This document shows positions 32,501 to 44,434 of a DNA stretch of 64,000 nucleotides, in pieces (positions within the stretch are counted from its first letter, which is position 1; every line of letters starts with the position of its first letter). The DNA comes from Enoplosus armatus (lineage: Eukaryota > Chordata > Actinopteri > Centrarchiformes > Enoplosidae). The stretch is taken from assembly GCF_043641665.1 (NCBI RefSeq), contig NC_092184.1:1724501-1788500 (forward strand). The letters run 5' to 3'. The notes beneath the pieces are model-generated. The model searched no databases, was not told the DNA's origin, and saw only the letters and a program-made list of their open reading frames with translations. The position numbers were made by a program, and so were the translations under genes.

Positions 32501-35500
32501 ATATTCAATTAAACTTGAATATTCAGAATATATAGAATGGAAGTCTGAATATATGGATCTAGCAGCAGCCATCCTATCAACACCCTGGCAAACGCATGTA
32601 CTGGCCAAAATAATACTGGTCATCGTAGAATCGGGGGGGAATTCCTTTTTCCGTATGCGGCAAAGATTTCAAACAGATGTTTGTTTCCCTGTTTTAAGCT
32701 CGAAACTGAAAATGCAATAAACCAAAATAAAGGAAACCAAAACGAAAAATAAATGATCGAGTGATTCTAATGTTAGAGATGTTGGCCATAAACTTAAGCG
32801 TTTTAAACTTTTCGTTGGGTTTTAGTGTCCATCAGAAACTTCTGTTAAATAAACCAATGACATATTACTTGCACACACACACACACACATACTGCATATG
32901 CATGGCCTGAACCCCCTCTGTCATTTGTTATTTTTAGCTATATGTAAATAAAGATAGATATTGTCACAGATATTACAAATTTATCATTAAAAAAAAAAAA
33001 AAATGCAAGCATTGACTTGGAGACCTGCTGTAGTGACATTGTACAACATGAAGTTGCTCAAGGCTATAAATGGTGCCGGAGCAATAGTGTACTTTCAGAC
33101 CTACAGGCTTATCAGTTTTCTATCCAATCCTAAATCAGTCCTTAGTCTGTCCTCATGTCCAGGGAGGGTCTGCGGCTGCAGCTGCCTGCTTCACTCTCTG
33201 TCGTTACTGCACACGTTGAAAGCGGCGCAGCAGCAAGAGAAAAACCTTACAACTGCACTCCATCCTATCTTACCCACCCAAATCCTGCCATGCACTGTAT
33301 TGGGAGGTGATATATACTAGCATAGCACAGTTCACAGCCAACAAGGTGATAAAACTCTTTACATTTGGGAACCTTGGTGGAAAGTCGGGTTTTGGGGAGT
33401 GCCGAAAAAGCCTTAATTCCCTTATCGTTTTGTACGTGCACGCTATTATGTTTTATAACACCATTTTAAGTTGCATTAGCAAATCGGGCACTCCACCCCC
33501 CCCCTTCAGCCCCCACAAAAGGCAAAGCTTCAATGGAAAGGCCCATCCCACCGTTTATAAAAGCATCCGAAAAAGCCCCACTTTTTAAAGAGTGCCACCT
33601 CCGAGAAAGCTGTAAGCACTGATCCCAGCTGTGTGTATTTGCAAGGCCCCCAGAATTAATCCCAAGCAATTTTTCTGCACCACTTGTGCCTGTGATAAAG
33701 GAAGCCTGAGCATTCAAATGGGCTGGGTGGGTCCCCGGTGGCATTACGTTTTTACCATATTGGGCTGCAGTCAGGCCTGCAGTGTGAAGAGGGGACTGGG
33801 GAAAACCACTGAGCCTTGCCAGGCTTAAAATCTCTATACCTCTATATCTGTCCCTCCCTCTCTTTTCTAGCCAATCTTCCAATCTCCCAGAAACAAACAC
33901 ACCGAGTGAGGAAGTCAGTGGTACCCTCTCCCGCGATCAATACCAGTGTAAAATCTGCTCAGGTATCGTTTGGTTCACATGCATTTACCTTCACTTACCT
34001 GCACTAAACTAATTAACAGGCAAGCTAATTCAAGTGGTCCTAATCTTCTGAGGCCTTTTAAGGCTTTTTGTAACTTAGTTGCCCTTTTTCAATTTCACAG
34101 CTTGCCTCACCATTTGAATCTACTTATTGCATTTAGCATGGCTGTATTTTTAACCTTTTCAGCCCCACTGACCCACTGACTGCGCCAGTCATTACAAACC
34201 CATGCGGTGCTGCCAAACTTTGGTCGAAGCCACGGAACTTTGTTTTAAATTCTAGGTTTCCAAAGATACCAAATACTGTATGTCATAGGCTGGAATACAG
34301 ACAAGGGAAACACTGAGGTTTGTGTCCATCATGATTCAAAAGTATGTATCAGTGGTGGTATTTCACTGGCAGATCCGCCTTCTTTTAGGCCAACAAATAC
34401 ATAAATAGCTTCATGAACAAATAAAGATAAAAGATGGAGAAAGAAAATATTGTTTTTCCACCAGAATTTTATTGAAAAAGGCTTTGAAACAAACAATTAG
34501 ACTCGTGTCGGGAAATAAAACTTGAACTCCTGACTAAGGCCCTGCATAGCCCTTGTCCCCAAAAGCCCTGGGTTTACTGTGTCAGGTTTGCAGCAAATCA
34601 TTAAATGCAATTTGTTTTTGTTTGGACTATCAAGAAGGAACAACTATAGATCATTACAATCACGATCTCAGGATACGGTGACACAGTGGTGTCCTGGCCA
34701 TCTGGCATATTGAGACATCCGCATCGTTGGGCCAGAGGGTCGTCAAAAAATTCATAGCGTTTTTACCGGCTGTCTGTCTGGCCCTGTCTGTCTCTTTACT
34801 GGTGGCCTGTCATCATGGGAGCGTGCTGCGTGGGACTGGACTCACTGGCCAATCACAACCAGTTAAACTCGTGCCTACGTCCTAGGCTCTGGCCGCTCCG
34901 CCGTAGTAGCCTACTCCTTCACTACTGTTGCAGCTGTAAAACAGTGGATACATTGTGTCACAACCACCGCGAAATGACTTGTTTCACAACGCGAATTTGA
35001 CCAATTCGGCCCGATAACATTTGGAAAGCCCAGAAGGGCCGCATGATTGAATTATTTTATCCCCATTCAAGTTAGCAAAGGGCTAAACTGGAAGTCTCTG
35101 GTGCGCATGCTTTGGCCAAATTCTCACTTGTTGACACTTTACAAATAGAGCAGGTCTAGACCATACTACTTTATAATGTTATTACGGAGACCCAACAGTT
35201 CCCACCCCATGAAAACAGCAAAATGTTTTCATGGGAAAATATGAAACATGTTTTGGTTATTTATTTTTTTTCTGAGTCATTCCAGGTGCAGTTTCTCCAC
35301 CATCCACCATTAGTAGTTTTCCAGGCCTTAGCAGCTTCAGTTCTTATGTGCATTGATTTGTGGGACAGTGTCCATAAATAAAAATCAAGAATTTTTTTTT
35401 TATCTGCATGATGACAGTTATATCAAGTTAAGTATACTTATGTTTGTAACCTTTCTAACACTCAAAACTTGAATATAATTAGTAGTAGCTTTAATTGAGA

Positions 35501-37124
35501 CAAAACTGTGGTTAGACTTTTTCAGTTCAGTCGATATTGCGTTTACACTTTTTAAATGAAATTGTGTTTTGTATTTGATTTACCAAAAGGTTGCTAGTCC
35601 TGGTCGTTTCCTGGGTCTAAAGCGAAATATGATATTGCCAGGTGTTTCCTGCAATTTGCGCTTAATTGTTATTTTGAGGTGACTGGACACATGCACAGAC
35701 AGCAGGAGGAACAAGAGGCCCAACAGGGTGGGTTATCTGTCCGGTTAAATTTCGAGGCAAAATGATGTATAAGACATGCAGAATATTTTTAATGGATGGA
35801 ATGGTGCAGCCATAAAAATGCCTCAATGAAGAGCTGGGACAAGCTGAAACAGTATGTATGATAGCGTCAGCAGGAAAATAAGATGACTTTTTTCAACCTT
35901 AAAGCTACTGAGCTGAGCGACCTAACAGGTAAATTACGGGAGCAAACTGGATTTTACGGGGTTACGGAGAAGGGTTGTTGGGTGTGTGTTTGTGTGTGTG
36001 TGTATGTGATGTTTCCTGTGGTAGATCCAAAATGTAATCACGGCAGCCCTCGCATTTGCCTCAGCTCTATAAGCCGCTGTTTTCACAGATAGTTGATCGA
36101 AGGAGGGAGAGCCGGCGAAAGATTGAGTCTTGGCCTGGCTTTGATAGATAGAGCTCTTTATTCAGACGGGGAGAAAGGGGAGAGTGTGGGTGAGGAGGTC
36201 TCTGAAAATCAGCAGAGGCTGGAGAAGAGAGAAGAGGCGGCATTGCGTCTGAGGTGAAGGGTTTTTGGAGAGTGGGCACAATAGCCTATCACAGACAACC
36301 TGCTGCTGCAACAATCACACTGGTGGAGAATGGAGAGATGCGATGGCGCTCAGCGAGACAGAAACGTATAAAACTCTCCAGCCAGCCCTATTATACCCAC
36401 TGTAATAAAGCTCAATAGTCTGATAGCACCTCTCCTCTCACTTTCAAGCTATAAAAGTCACCACTGAATGCAGCAACCGCTGCAGGAAATTTATGTCACG
36501 CTGTTTATTTGTCCTTCCACACACTTTGTAAAGAATTGGATCCCTTTTAATACTGTTTGAGTCCAGGGTGGTTGCAGACAGAGGCTGATTTTTCTTCTGT
36601 TGTTTACAAAAAAAGAAAAAACCTGTACTTACTTATTAGGCGATGTGCATGTGCAGACTGAATATGAAATGTTAATACATTATGTCAGAAAGCATGTCCT
36701 GGACATTAACTCAGAAAGCTGAACAACATAACGGAGGCTGCCTTGTCGCTGATGATGATCATTTAAATGGTGAAGTAATGATTTGGCTCATCACCCGACT
36801 CGCCCCCATTGAACCCCAAATAACGTGTGCTGTTGGATTACCTGGAGTGGCTAAATATTTGTTTAAAACTGGATGGAGTACATCCTTATGCTTTGATGTT
36901 TAGCAGTTGCTAATTTGCTTCTAATGTGTGTTTTGATTTTTTAGGAATTAAGAAGTTATAAAGGCTTAAAGTCAGGTATGCCATCTTGAATTCTTGAAGC
37001 TGTACCTTTTATTAGTGAAACAAGTTGTGCCAAATGAGTAATTAAGAGAGGTGGAAGTATTCAGATAATACAACAAAAACAAAAACATGAGTTGAAAATA
37101 TTGGATAGTTGTTAACACTTGAAG
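32501..37124. other. Unannotated stretch, candidate regulatory segments
   Basis: No exon or RNA gene is supported. CA repeat at 32872-32889. Segments near 33595-33830 and 36050-36290 are of balanced composition and are treated in the findings. The minus frame 33466-33900 and others have no domain resemblance. Confidence 0.45.
34690..35045. mobile_element. Possible degenerate hAT-type repeat related to the 9.5-kb MITE
   Basis: GTCCTGGCCATCTGGCATA resembles the start of the 9489-9970 element (GGACTGGCCATCTGGCAGA). GGGCCAGAGGGTCG, GACTGGACTCACTGGCCAAT and TTGACCAATTCGGCCCGAT further on recall the same family. Terminal repeats and target duplications are not preserved. Confidence 0.35.
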
Positions 37125-37540
37125 CCTATTCACTTATCAAAGCAGAGCCTTCAATCTGTCAGGACACGGCACAGGTTCTGGTCCAGGCTCTTGTCAACTC
37201 GCGTGCAGGAGCTGACTGGTATTCAGCCTACCCAAGTCCTCCCACGCTACACCGCTCCTCCGCACCCTGCGCTGGCTACCGGTGGCTGCTTGAATCCGAT
37301 TCAAGACACTGGCACTTGCCTACCATGCTGCGAACGGCTCAGGCCCATCACACTTCCAGAACATGGTCAAACCTTACACCCCAGCCCGTCCACTACGCTC
37401 TGCTACTGCCAGCTTGCTTACAACTCCTTGAGTACGAGGGGGGCCCAGCTACCGCTCAGTGAAATCAAATTGCTGTCCCGGCTCCACAAAGGTGGGACAA
37501 GCTCTCCATCCACATCAGGACAGCAGAAACTGAATTTCTT
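37125..37540 (+). mobile_element. CR1/L2-group LINE C-terminal remnant
   Basis: Across alternating frames the + strand reads VQELTGIQPTQVLPRYTAPP, CAGYRWL, then ALAYHAA-like text, NMVKPYTPARPLRS and LSTRGAQLPLSEIKLLSRLH. These are the conserved C-terminal blocks of CR1/L2-type reverse-transcriptase proteins (HWLPV...YKAL...Y.P.R.LRS). Multiple frameshifts separate them. A Rex3 element begins directly after it at about 37542. Confidence 0.65.
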
Positions 37541-37541
37541 T

Positions 37542-38790
37542 CCAAGAATCGCCACCTTAATGTGGTAGAGGGGTTTGCGTCTCCCTGTGACCCTGGGAGC
37601 TGTGTTGTATGGGGCAATAGCTCCTGGTAAGGTTTTCAAGGCAAAATGTTCGCAGGGGAGGGTCCAGAGTCAAGAGTTATTCACAGACCCCAAATGAATC
37701 GCCATGCAGGGGCTTCAGCACCTCGCCCTGAAGAGGGAAACCGGTCAGAGGTGCCCCCGCTGAGCGCCGCTGTGTTGGAGTTCTCCCAGAGGAACAAGAA
37801 TGTTGCCTCAATGTGACAGCAAGTGGCTGGGAGGAAGTCTCTCTTCATAGGTATACCTGGTACCAGAACACCCTAGGTCACAGTTCGATGATCGACTTTG
37901 TGGACTTGATGATCAGATCTGCGGTCATATGTCTTGTACACTTGGGTGAAGAGAGGAGCAGAGCTATCAACTGATCACCACCTGGTGATACAAGTTGGCC
38001 ATATTCAGAGCCTCCATTATGGAAGCGGCCGTCCCCTGAAACAGCAAACAGGTACTGGGAGGCCAGGAGGGCTGTAGCGTGGGAGGAGTTCAGTGAGGCT
38101 ATGGAGAAGGACTTTCCATTGGCTTCAAGGAAGTTCTGGCAAACGACTCAGGAGGGGAAAGCAGGACTTTGTTCAGGCTGTTTTCAGCAAGGGAGGAGAA
38201 AGAGCACTTTGAGGAACTCCTGAACCCAACCCACATGTTTTGAGTATGAAGACCAAGGGAAAGCTTCATCCATATCCTTGGCAGAGATTGCTAAGGTAGT
38301 CAAGAAGATGCTGAAGGCTCTGGACAATATTGGGCTCTTCAATGTCGCGTGGAGGTCCAGGACAGTGCCTGTGGAGTGGCAGACCGGGATGGTGGTTCCC
38401 ATTTTTAAAAAGGGGGACTGGAGGGTGTGCTCCAATTATTGGAGTATCACACTACCAGTGCAGGGTGCTGGAAAGGAGGCTCTGGCCAATTGTGGAACCT
38501 CAGATACAGGATGAACAATGCAGATCCCGTCCTGGCTGTGGAACAGTGGACCAGCTCTTTACCCTGCTCCCTCTGGGTTTGGAGTGAGTTACTACCTCAA
38601 GCAAAGGAGTTCAAGAATCTTTGGGTTTTGTTCATGAGTGAGGTGGAGGGATTACATATTTCATCTGGCCTGGGAATGCCTCAGGATTCCCCAGGTGGAG
38701 TGGGACGTCTGGACTACCTTGCTTAGCCTGCTGCGACAGCGACCCGGCCCAGGATAAGTGGAAGAAAAGGGATGGATGGATGGACACTGA
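37542..38790 (+). mobile_element. Rex3 (RTE-clade LINE), internally deleted
   Basis: The 5' part shows RHLNVVEGFAS text from about 37549, then the endonuclease-domain end near 37900-38000 (ERSRAIN, SPPGD). RT N-terminal text follows: WSGRPGWWFPF at 38375-38405, APIIGVSHY, VLERRLWPIVEPQIQDEQC and SRPGCGTVDQLFTL to about 38570. It then jumps to SELLPQAKEFKNLWVLF, which belongs after the RT palm, and to the 3' end with GLGMPQDSPGG and the ATGGATGGATGG tail near 38775-38785. The catalytic FADD region seen in the 14-kb copy is therefore deleted here. Longer at the 5' end than the other two copies. Confidence 0.8.
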
Positions 38791-38930
38791 GTTTGCCTGC
38801 CTGAGGTCTTCAGGCCGGGAGTTCCACAGCTGAGGGGCCCAGACAGCAAAGGCCCGATCGCCTTGAGTTGAGAACCATTAGTTAGGCCCTGCCAGAGGAT
38901 CTGGTGCATCAGGTGCTAGAAATAATATTC
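38791..38930. repeat. Dispersed repeat fragment
   Basis: TTCAGGCCGGGAGTTCCACA and GGCCCGATCGCC resemble a common fish interspersed repeat with CTGGGAGTTCCA-type text. No coding meaning. Confidence 0.4.
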
Positions 38931-38938
38931 TGATGACT

Positions 38939-39245
38939 GAATGTCTGTATAAAATTTAATGGCAATTTATATAGTACTTTTGGAAATATTTCAATCTGGA
39001 CCAATGTTTTGGACCAACTGACATGGATCCATGGCTAAAAAGACACTGGATGAATGATCCCCAAAACGAAGGTTAACTCAAAAGAAAAAAACAACCAACT
39101 CATCTTTGTCCATCCAGTTTTTTCCTTTTATTTAAGTGATTATAGTGGTGTGGCTCTGTGGATGTCCACCACTTTAGTCCAGACTGAAATATCTTGACAT
39201 TTGTTGGATGGATTTCCACTAAATTTTGTACAGATGACTATAGTG
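38939..39245. repeat. Foldback arrangement of two inverted repeat copies
   Basis: The left arm (38939-39042) has ATATTTCAATCTGGACCAAT. The right arm (39155-39245), read in reverse complement, has GATATTTCAGTCTGGACTAA and then the AATTT..TGGAAATCCATCC block. The spacer is about 110 bp. Both match the 16.2-kb copy. Confidence 0.65.
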
Positions 39246-39524
39246 CCCAGAGCAAGGATACGTTCACATTTTTTTCCCACGTCTTTCTTAAAACAATACT
39301 GAAAGTACTATGTACGATGTATACAAAGCTAATGAGGCAGTCTAAGTTAGACAAAAATAAGTGGAAATGATGGCTGTGGATTTTGTTCCCGTTGAAATTG
39401 AAATTGAAAGAAGGGATTTCTTTGTGGCCAGTATGGGCAGAGGGAACAATCAGACCCACCAATAATCATATGGGCATGTACGTAAGCATTGTATTGAGAT
39501 AGAGTTCAAAAAATTTGAACCTGG

Positions 39525-39730
39525 TCTTTAATGACTTTGGCGACCTTTCATCTAGCACCACCAACAGGTCAATTTTTTAATCTATCCAGTTCTTTGGTAA
39601 AAGAACCAAATAGCTGCAAATTGAATGACATTCATATCAGCCTCAGCTGTATGTTGTGTTTAGTGTTAATTACCATATGTTATCATGCTCAGATGGTGAC
39701 CATGGTAAACACAATACCGGCTGGAAATCA
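39525..39730 (+). repeat. Dispersed repeat continuation
   Basis: CACCACCAACAGGTCAATTT, then TGACATTCATATCAGCCTCA, TAGTGTTAATTA and GGTGACCATGGTAAACA. The middle matches 15254-15310. It probably belongs with the 39155-39245 arm, separated from it by ~280 bp of other sequence. Confidence 0.6.
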
Positions 39731-41287
39731 GCGTGTAATTATCTCAAACGCTAATAAAATTGACCTCTTTCTTCTGTTTTTCCTCTGCAGACATGAACCG
39801 ACCTTGGTCTGGAGTGTTTAAACCGGCTGGTTACTTGTTTCAAGAGAATGACATTCGTAAACACACCGGTCACCAAAACACACCTTGAGTAGAGAATACC
39901 CAAAAGGCTAGATGGTTTAAGGCTCAGGCTCGTCCACGCTGGTTTGTTGTTGAGAAGCTGATGGAGTCCTTGACATTTCTGAGGGACGAATGCAGCCCAT
40001 CTTGATAAACACACTTGTTAATATCAATCAGTGTCACTTTGACCTGCAAAATATTCCCTTCAACACAGCTGTGGCTTTGTGGTTGGAGAATCTATTAGGA
40101 GGACCTATGCACATGAATAGTCTTCTCTGAGGCGTCGTTGATTGGCCACTTACGAAGAAAATGAGAAGTCCCTTTCAAACATAATGGTAATAGCGCATCA
40201 GTAGGAGCTGTCTGACTATACTGCACTGATGAACTAAAACTGAGGGAAATTACTTTATGCAGGCAGGATGGCTGATATGTCAGTGGAACTATCATAGGTC
40301 TAATCAGCAAGGCCCTCGCATCTGTAACTCCGACGAGTCATAAAATACACACAGCACCAGGCTCATGAAAACATGAACGCACTTAAGAAGTAAAAGGGGA
40401 ACACGACTGACCCTTTGCTAAGCCCCGCCCCCTTTTGTTACTGTTGCTAAAGACAGACGTGGCCTTCCATTCTAGCATAGCACATACTGTAGTTTACAAT
40501 ATGCCTCTCTCCATGCAGAGTATGCCAAGTCCGGGCTCATGTCCTTGGAAGTTTAAGTCAATGGCCCACTGAAAAGCCTTCTGCGAAGCTTTCAGCTGCT
40601 TTGACTGTGAGATGCCGTCAAGAGTTATCTTCACTCTAATGTATATTTAAAATAACACAACATTTTATATACACCACACTGCCTCTGTTCATTTTCATTT
40701 AAATGTATTTATGATTTTTGTTAAAATGTGGCGAGATCTGTACAGAAAAGGACCCCAAAGTCGACTGTCCAATAAAAACATGAACGTTCTAATTAATTAA
40801 TTTATATTTTGTGTCATTGGATTGTTCATATCTATACTTTTTGCACCTGTTTTGTTGGTGCAAAATGTTTTACAATTACATAAAACAGAGAAAATCAGCT
40901 GGAACCACAGAGTGATATTTCTGCTTGATATTTTCTTTTTTTTAACGAATGCATTTTCAAAATCAACTAATCAATAAAGTTCCCTAATCGTACACGCACA
41001 GCGTATCTATATATAGATGTTGATGGTAGTATTATAAATTCAGCGATAAAGACGACAGCAACAAAATCCACTGGACTGGGACTTTACATATGACATAGAG
41101 AGTGAAAAACCAACACCAGGGGAAAAATATTCCTCCATATTCATTCATGTTTTGTAGCCACATCACTGAACATGTAATAAGTCAAACAATATGTTTGGCA
41201 CACGTCAGAAAATCTAAAGCCAGAAAAGCAGGAGAGGGACTGAGCATCTGTTGTAGCATAATCTACATAAGAAAAGACCACTGCGGT

Positions 41288-41302
41288 CCCCCCCCCCCCC
41301 CC
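41288..41302. repeat. C15 homopolymer opening a pyrimidine-rich tract
   Basis: Fifteen C residues followed by about 60 bp of CCTCCTCC-type sequence on the + strand. Confidence 0.93.
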
Positions 41303-41533
41303 TCCTCCTCCCCTGTCCCCCCCTCTGCTCTTCACCCCACCCAACCCTCCCCTTCCCCTCCCAGTTGGCTGACAGAGGACTCCACCTGAATGACATTTAC
41401 AAATTACCCGGCCCAGAGTGCTCGGTCCCCTGACCCGTGAGCCTCGGCTCAGCACCCGGAGAGACTCGCCAGCGTTTTGTCATATAATTACTGCAAATCC
41501 CCTGAAAGTAGCCCTCCTCCACCGCTACCAGTA

Positions 41534-41557
41534 CCACACACACACACACACACACAC
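41534..41557. repeat. (CA)12 microsatellite
   Basis: Uninterrupted CA repeat. Confidence 0.95.
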
Positions 41558-42286
41558 CGCATTCCCCCCCCGCCCTAGATGTACGTACGCACGTACAGAT
41601 GCGTGTAGGTGTATAAGAACAAACTTGCAGAGCTGAATGTTAATATGTGACGAGCGTCTGGGTGACCATCACCCTGACAGACTGCAGTCAAGTCACGGCA
41701 GCAGCAAATAAAGCAGAGAAGGAAAAGAACGGAACCCAGCAAACATTTAAAGGACAGTGACAAGTAAGAGCATAAAACTGATGAAGCTCATGTATTCTCT
41801 CATATAATATGGTAAAAAAAAAAAGAGACTTCAGGCAGTTGACCACAACTTCATCAATTGTTATTTGAAGAAATGAAACTAGACAATTGTGTGAAAAATG
41901 ATGATGCCCAACCCCTGATCAGCAGTAAGGGAATGGTGTACGGCAGATTATTGTAGTGTTTGGGAGAATTGGGGATGCACCACGCGGCAAAACCCTGCAA
42001 GGAAACAAAAATGAAACAAGATTATACAAAAAACCAATGAGAATAATGCACACAGGAACAAGTTGGAAAAAAAACTCTTAAGTGATTTGATCCACTGGAC
42101 GCTGTTTTGGGCCACTGACTGACTTTAAACAAAGAAGAATTTGGTGCCAGATTCTCTCAAGTACTTATAGGTTCAAGTTATGGAAAGTCTTAGGTCACAG
42201 GTTGTTAAGTTTCCGTAAAAGGTCCAAACTGGCCGACCAAATAACATCTCCATCCTGGGAAAATGTTTTTTTTTTTTAATTTTTTT

Positions 42287-42397
42287 TTTTTAAGACCAGG
42301 GTGTACACCCAGTGTGACCTTGGAAAAGGCTCCAGCCTACCGTGAACCCGAACAACATAAAAAGGTGAAGAACATGGATGGATGGATGGATGGATGC
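42287..42397 (+). mobile_element. Non-LTR element 3' tail with (ATGG)n
   Basis: GACCAGGGTGTACACCCAGT, then AAAAGGCTCCAGCCTACCGT, GAACCCGAACAACATAAAAA and a GGATGGATGG tail. The GGGTGTACCCC...GGCTCCAGCC...GACCC...ATGGATGG arrangement is a common 3' terminus of fish LINEs. Nothing upstream of 42287 is recognisable as coding. Confidence 0.65.
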
Positions 42398-42519
42398 TAT
42401 CAAGTGATCATACTATACTTGGGATTCAGTCTAAACTCTCCTTACAAACACTAAATAAACCATACTGTAATACACAGGCAATGAAATTTCCCAACTCTAT
42501 ATGGCCATAATATGTCACT

Positions 42520-42548
42520 GTTGTTGTTGTTGTTGTTGTTGTTGTTGT
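42520..42548. repeat. (TTG)n microsatellite
   Basis: Uninterrupted TTG/GTT triplet repeat of about 29 bp. Confidence 0.95.
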
Positions 42549-42929
42549 CCAGTAAACTAGCATTAAAATCTGAGTTTGCTTTGCGAACGGATCCCAACAA
42601 AAGCTAAGTAACTAAACTGAGGATCTTATTCTGGTCATCATTTCTGTTAGTAATAATAATAGCATTGTATTGTAATTGCTGAGATCTGGAAAAACATGAC
42701 AGGGTAAACACAAAAAGTCAGACGATCAGACAGGTTGTAAACAAACCCTCAGAAACGTATTTTGGAGGAGAAAATTGAGACAAGCGGTAAAATGATTACC
42801 CTAACTGTCAGCTATCACAGTTTACAGACCCACTTCCAGCTTCAGCTTTGACTTACTTATTATTATTATTATTTTTTTTTATCATAGTTGTGTTGCACTG
42901 CAGCATAAATCAACATGGATGCTGATGAG

Positions 42930-43149
42930 CTATCCCCACCTCGCCTCTGTATTTAGTCGTACACTTATCTGTCTTTTTGGACATTATTTCTTTGGAATTT
43001 GGATCTGTTGGCCAGTTTTGGACTGCTTCCCCCGTTTTTGACCCTTGGCTGCCGCCCTGTAAGTCTTTGTTCCCCGGGGTTTGCTGATAAATCCCCTGCA
43101 CTGCATCTGCTCTGCCTCAGTGTCTGCGTTTGGGCTCACATTCCTGTGA
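42930..43149 (+). mobile_element. LTR-like segment (Gypsy-type LTR 3' part)
   Basis: T-rich text with TTTGGACTGCTTCC, TTTTTGACCCTTGGCTGCCG, then GCTGATAAATCCCCTGCACT, TGTCTGCGTTTGGGCTCACA and the end TCCTGTGACA. The order matches the LTR-like segment at 58304-58775 read on its minus strand (TTTGGACTGC, TTTTGACCCCTGCCTG, GCTAATAAACC, ATCTGCATTTGGGTCC, CCGTGACA). A terminal TGACA and a poly(A)-signal-like ATAAA upstream fit an LTR. The start of the LTR is not located. Confidence 0.5.
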
Positions 43150-43742
43150 CACTGATTTCCGGAAGATATATAGAAAAAAAACTGAATAGAAAATATAAAA
43201 AAAGAAAAGGTACTTGGCAAGTTATTTCTGTAAGATGATGCATGTAAACGAGTGGTGGTGGTGGGTCACCTAGGTCTACCTAAGGCTAGACCTTCAACTA
43301 TTCCATCTTTGACAACAAGGCTGTGCCTGGTCAGGCGATGAGCTGTTAACCCCCAGATTCTGTTTTGCCATGGGCCCACACTCATTGCCTATCACAAGCA
43401 GGTGAGGACAACTTAGAGCCCCGCTCTAGGTGAATATCAAAACTGACCCCCCTCTAAGGATGTAGGCCTAATTACAAAGCTATGTAATTCCTCCATATTT
43501 CGAGCCTAATTACGCCGATCAATTAACTTGGTAGAACTATATAAAATAAATGACCAGCTGATTATCAATTGGGAAAGCGGATATAATTATACAATTATTT
43601 GGCTGTTACTTGCTAATTACCATCAACTTACCGGGACACAACGGACCTGGGAATCAAGCGTTTGCTTTACCTCATGGCTATCAATTAACTCGTGTTGCTT
43701 GAATACTGAACAACCAGGTGAAAACGTTACTTTTCCTGGGAT
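43150..43742. other. Unannotated stretch
   Basis: No gene or recognisable repeat is seen. The frame at 43528-43770 has no domain. Confidence 0.45.
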
Positions 43743-44119
43743 GAGTGGGGCTGATGCTATAGCTTTCTAAAGTAATTCAGCGCTAAGGTCATAAGCAGGA
43801 TCGCCCTTCAACAGTCACGATGTGAAATCTTCCCAGTGACCTCTCAGCTGCTGAACGACGCGTTAAGGTGATTTGGCCAATAATTAAGATGTTTTACACA
43901 AGTTAGTACAGCTGGTCAAGATAATTCCATTCACTGTGTCATCCGGTATGAAATGGTCCTCATCCAGTAATTATTGTTCATCGATGTGTTCTTTGCTCTT
44001 ATTCCTAGTTGCATACATCCATTCATTTGTGTGTCTAGTAGGCCTAGTGATTAGCTGTGTGTTTGTGTGACTGTACACATACACTGTACACATCAAGGAC
44101 TCCATGGCAACCTTTAGAC
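43743..44119 (+). repeat. Unclassified dispersed repeat, copy 1
   Basis: It shares ordered blocks with 50768-51140: AGTGGGGCTGATGCTATAG, TAATTCAGC, CAGTGACC/CGGTAACCTCTCAGCTGCTGAA, CACTG.GTC.TCCG.TATGA, ATGGTCC.CAT, TTTGTGTG and CA..GACTCCAT.GCAACCTTT. The copies are clearly diverged. Its 3' end is interrupted by the insertion at 44120. Confidence 0.7.
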
Positions 44120-44385
44120 CAGGACTATTCAATTAAAATTCAAAGAGGTCCAGCTTTAACACCTCCTTTACCACCCCCCCCCCCCCACTTTCTCTTGTTC
44201 AGTGAGAGAAGAGAGCTCCAGCTTGTCCTGCCAGGATTTCAAATTTGGGCTGCAATGGGTCATTCTGTCCGTTCTTGATTAAAAAGCTCTGGTTTCGCTG
44301 TCTACTTTTCTCATTTTAGGGCACGCCATGTGAAATTACTTTCCTCTGACGCACTTATTTCTCTGACTGCGTCTCGTTCCTCCCG

Positions 44386-44434
<49 letters not shown>

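Larger units (their letters stand above)
39731..42286. other. Unannotated stretch
   Basis: No gene is supported. C15 at 41288-41302 followed by a pyrimidine-rich run to 41365, and a CA repeat at 41534-41557. An acceptor-like TTTTTCCTCTGCAG precedes an ATG at 39793, but the frame is short and follows a repeat. Confidence 0.45.

Noticed and set aside
39775..39900. Possible exon after the acceptor-like CCTCTGCAG at 39790
   Set aside because: The downstream frames are short, lie at the end of a dispersed repeat and match no family.
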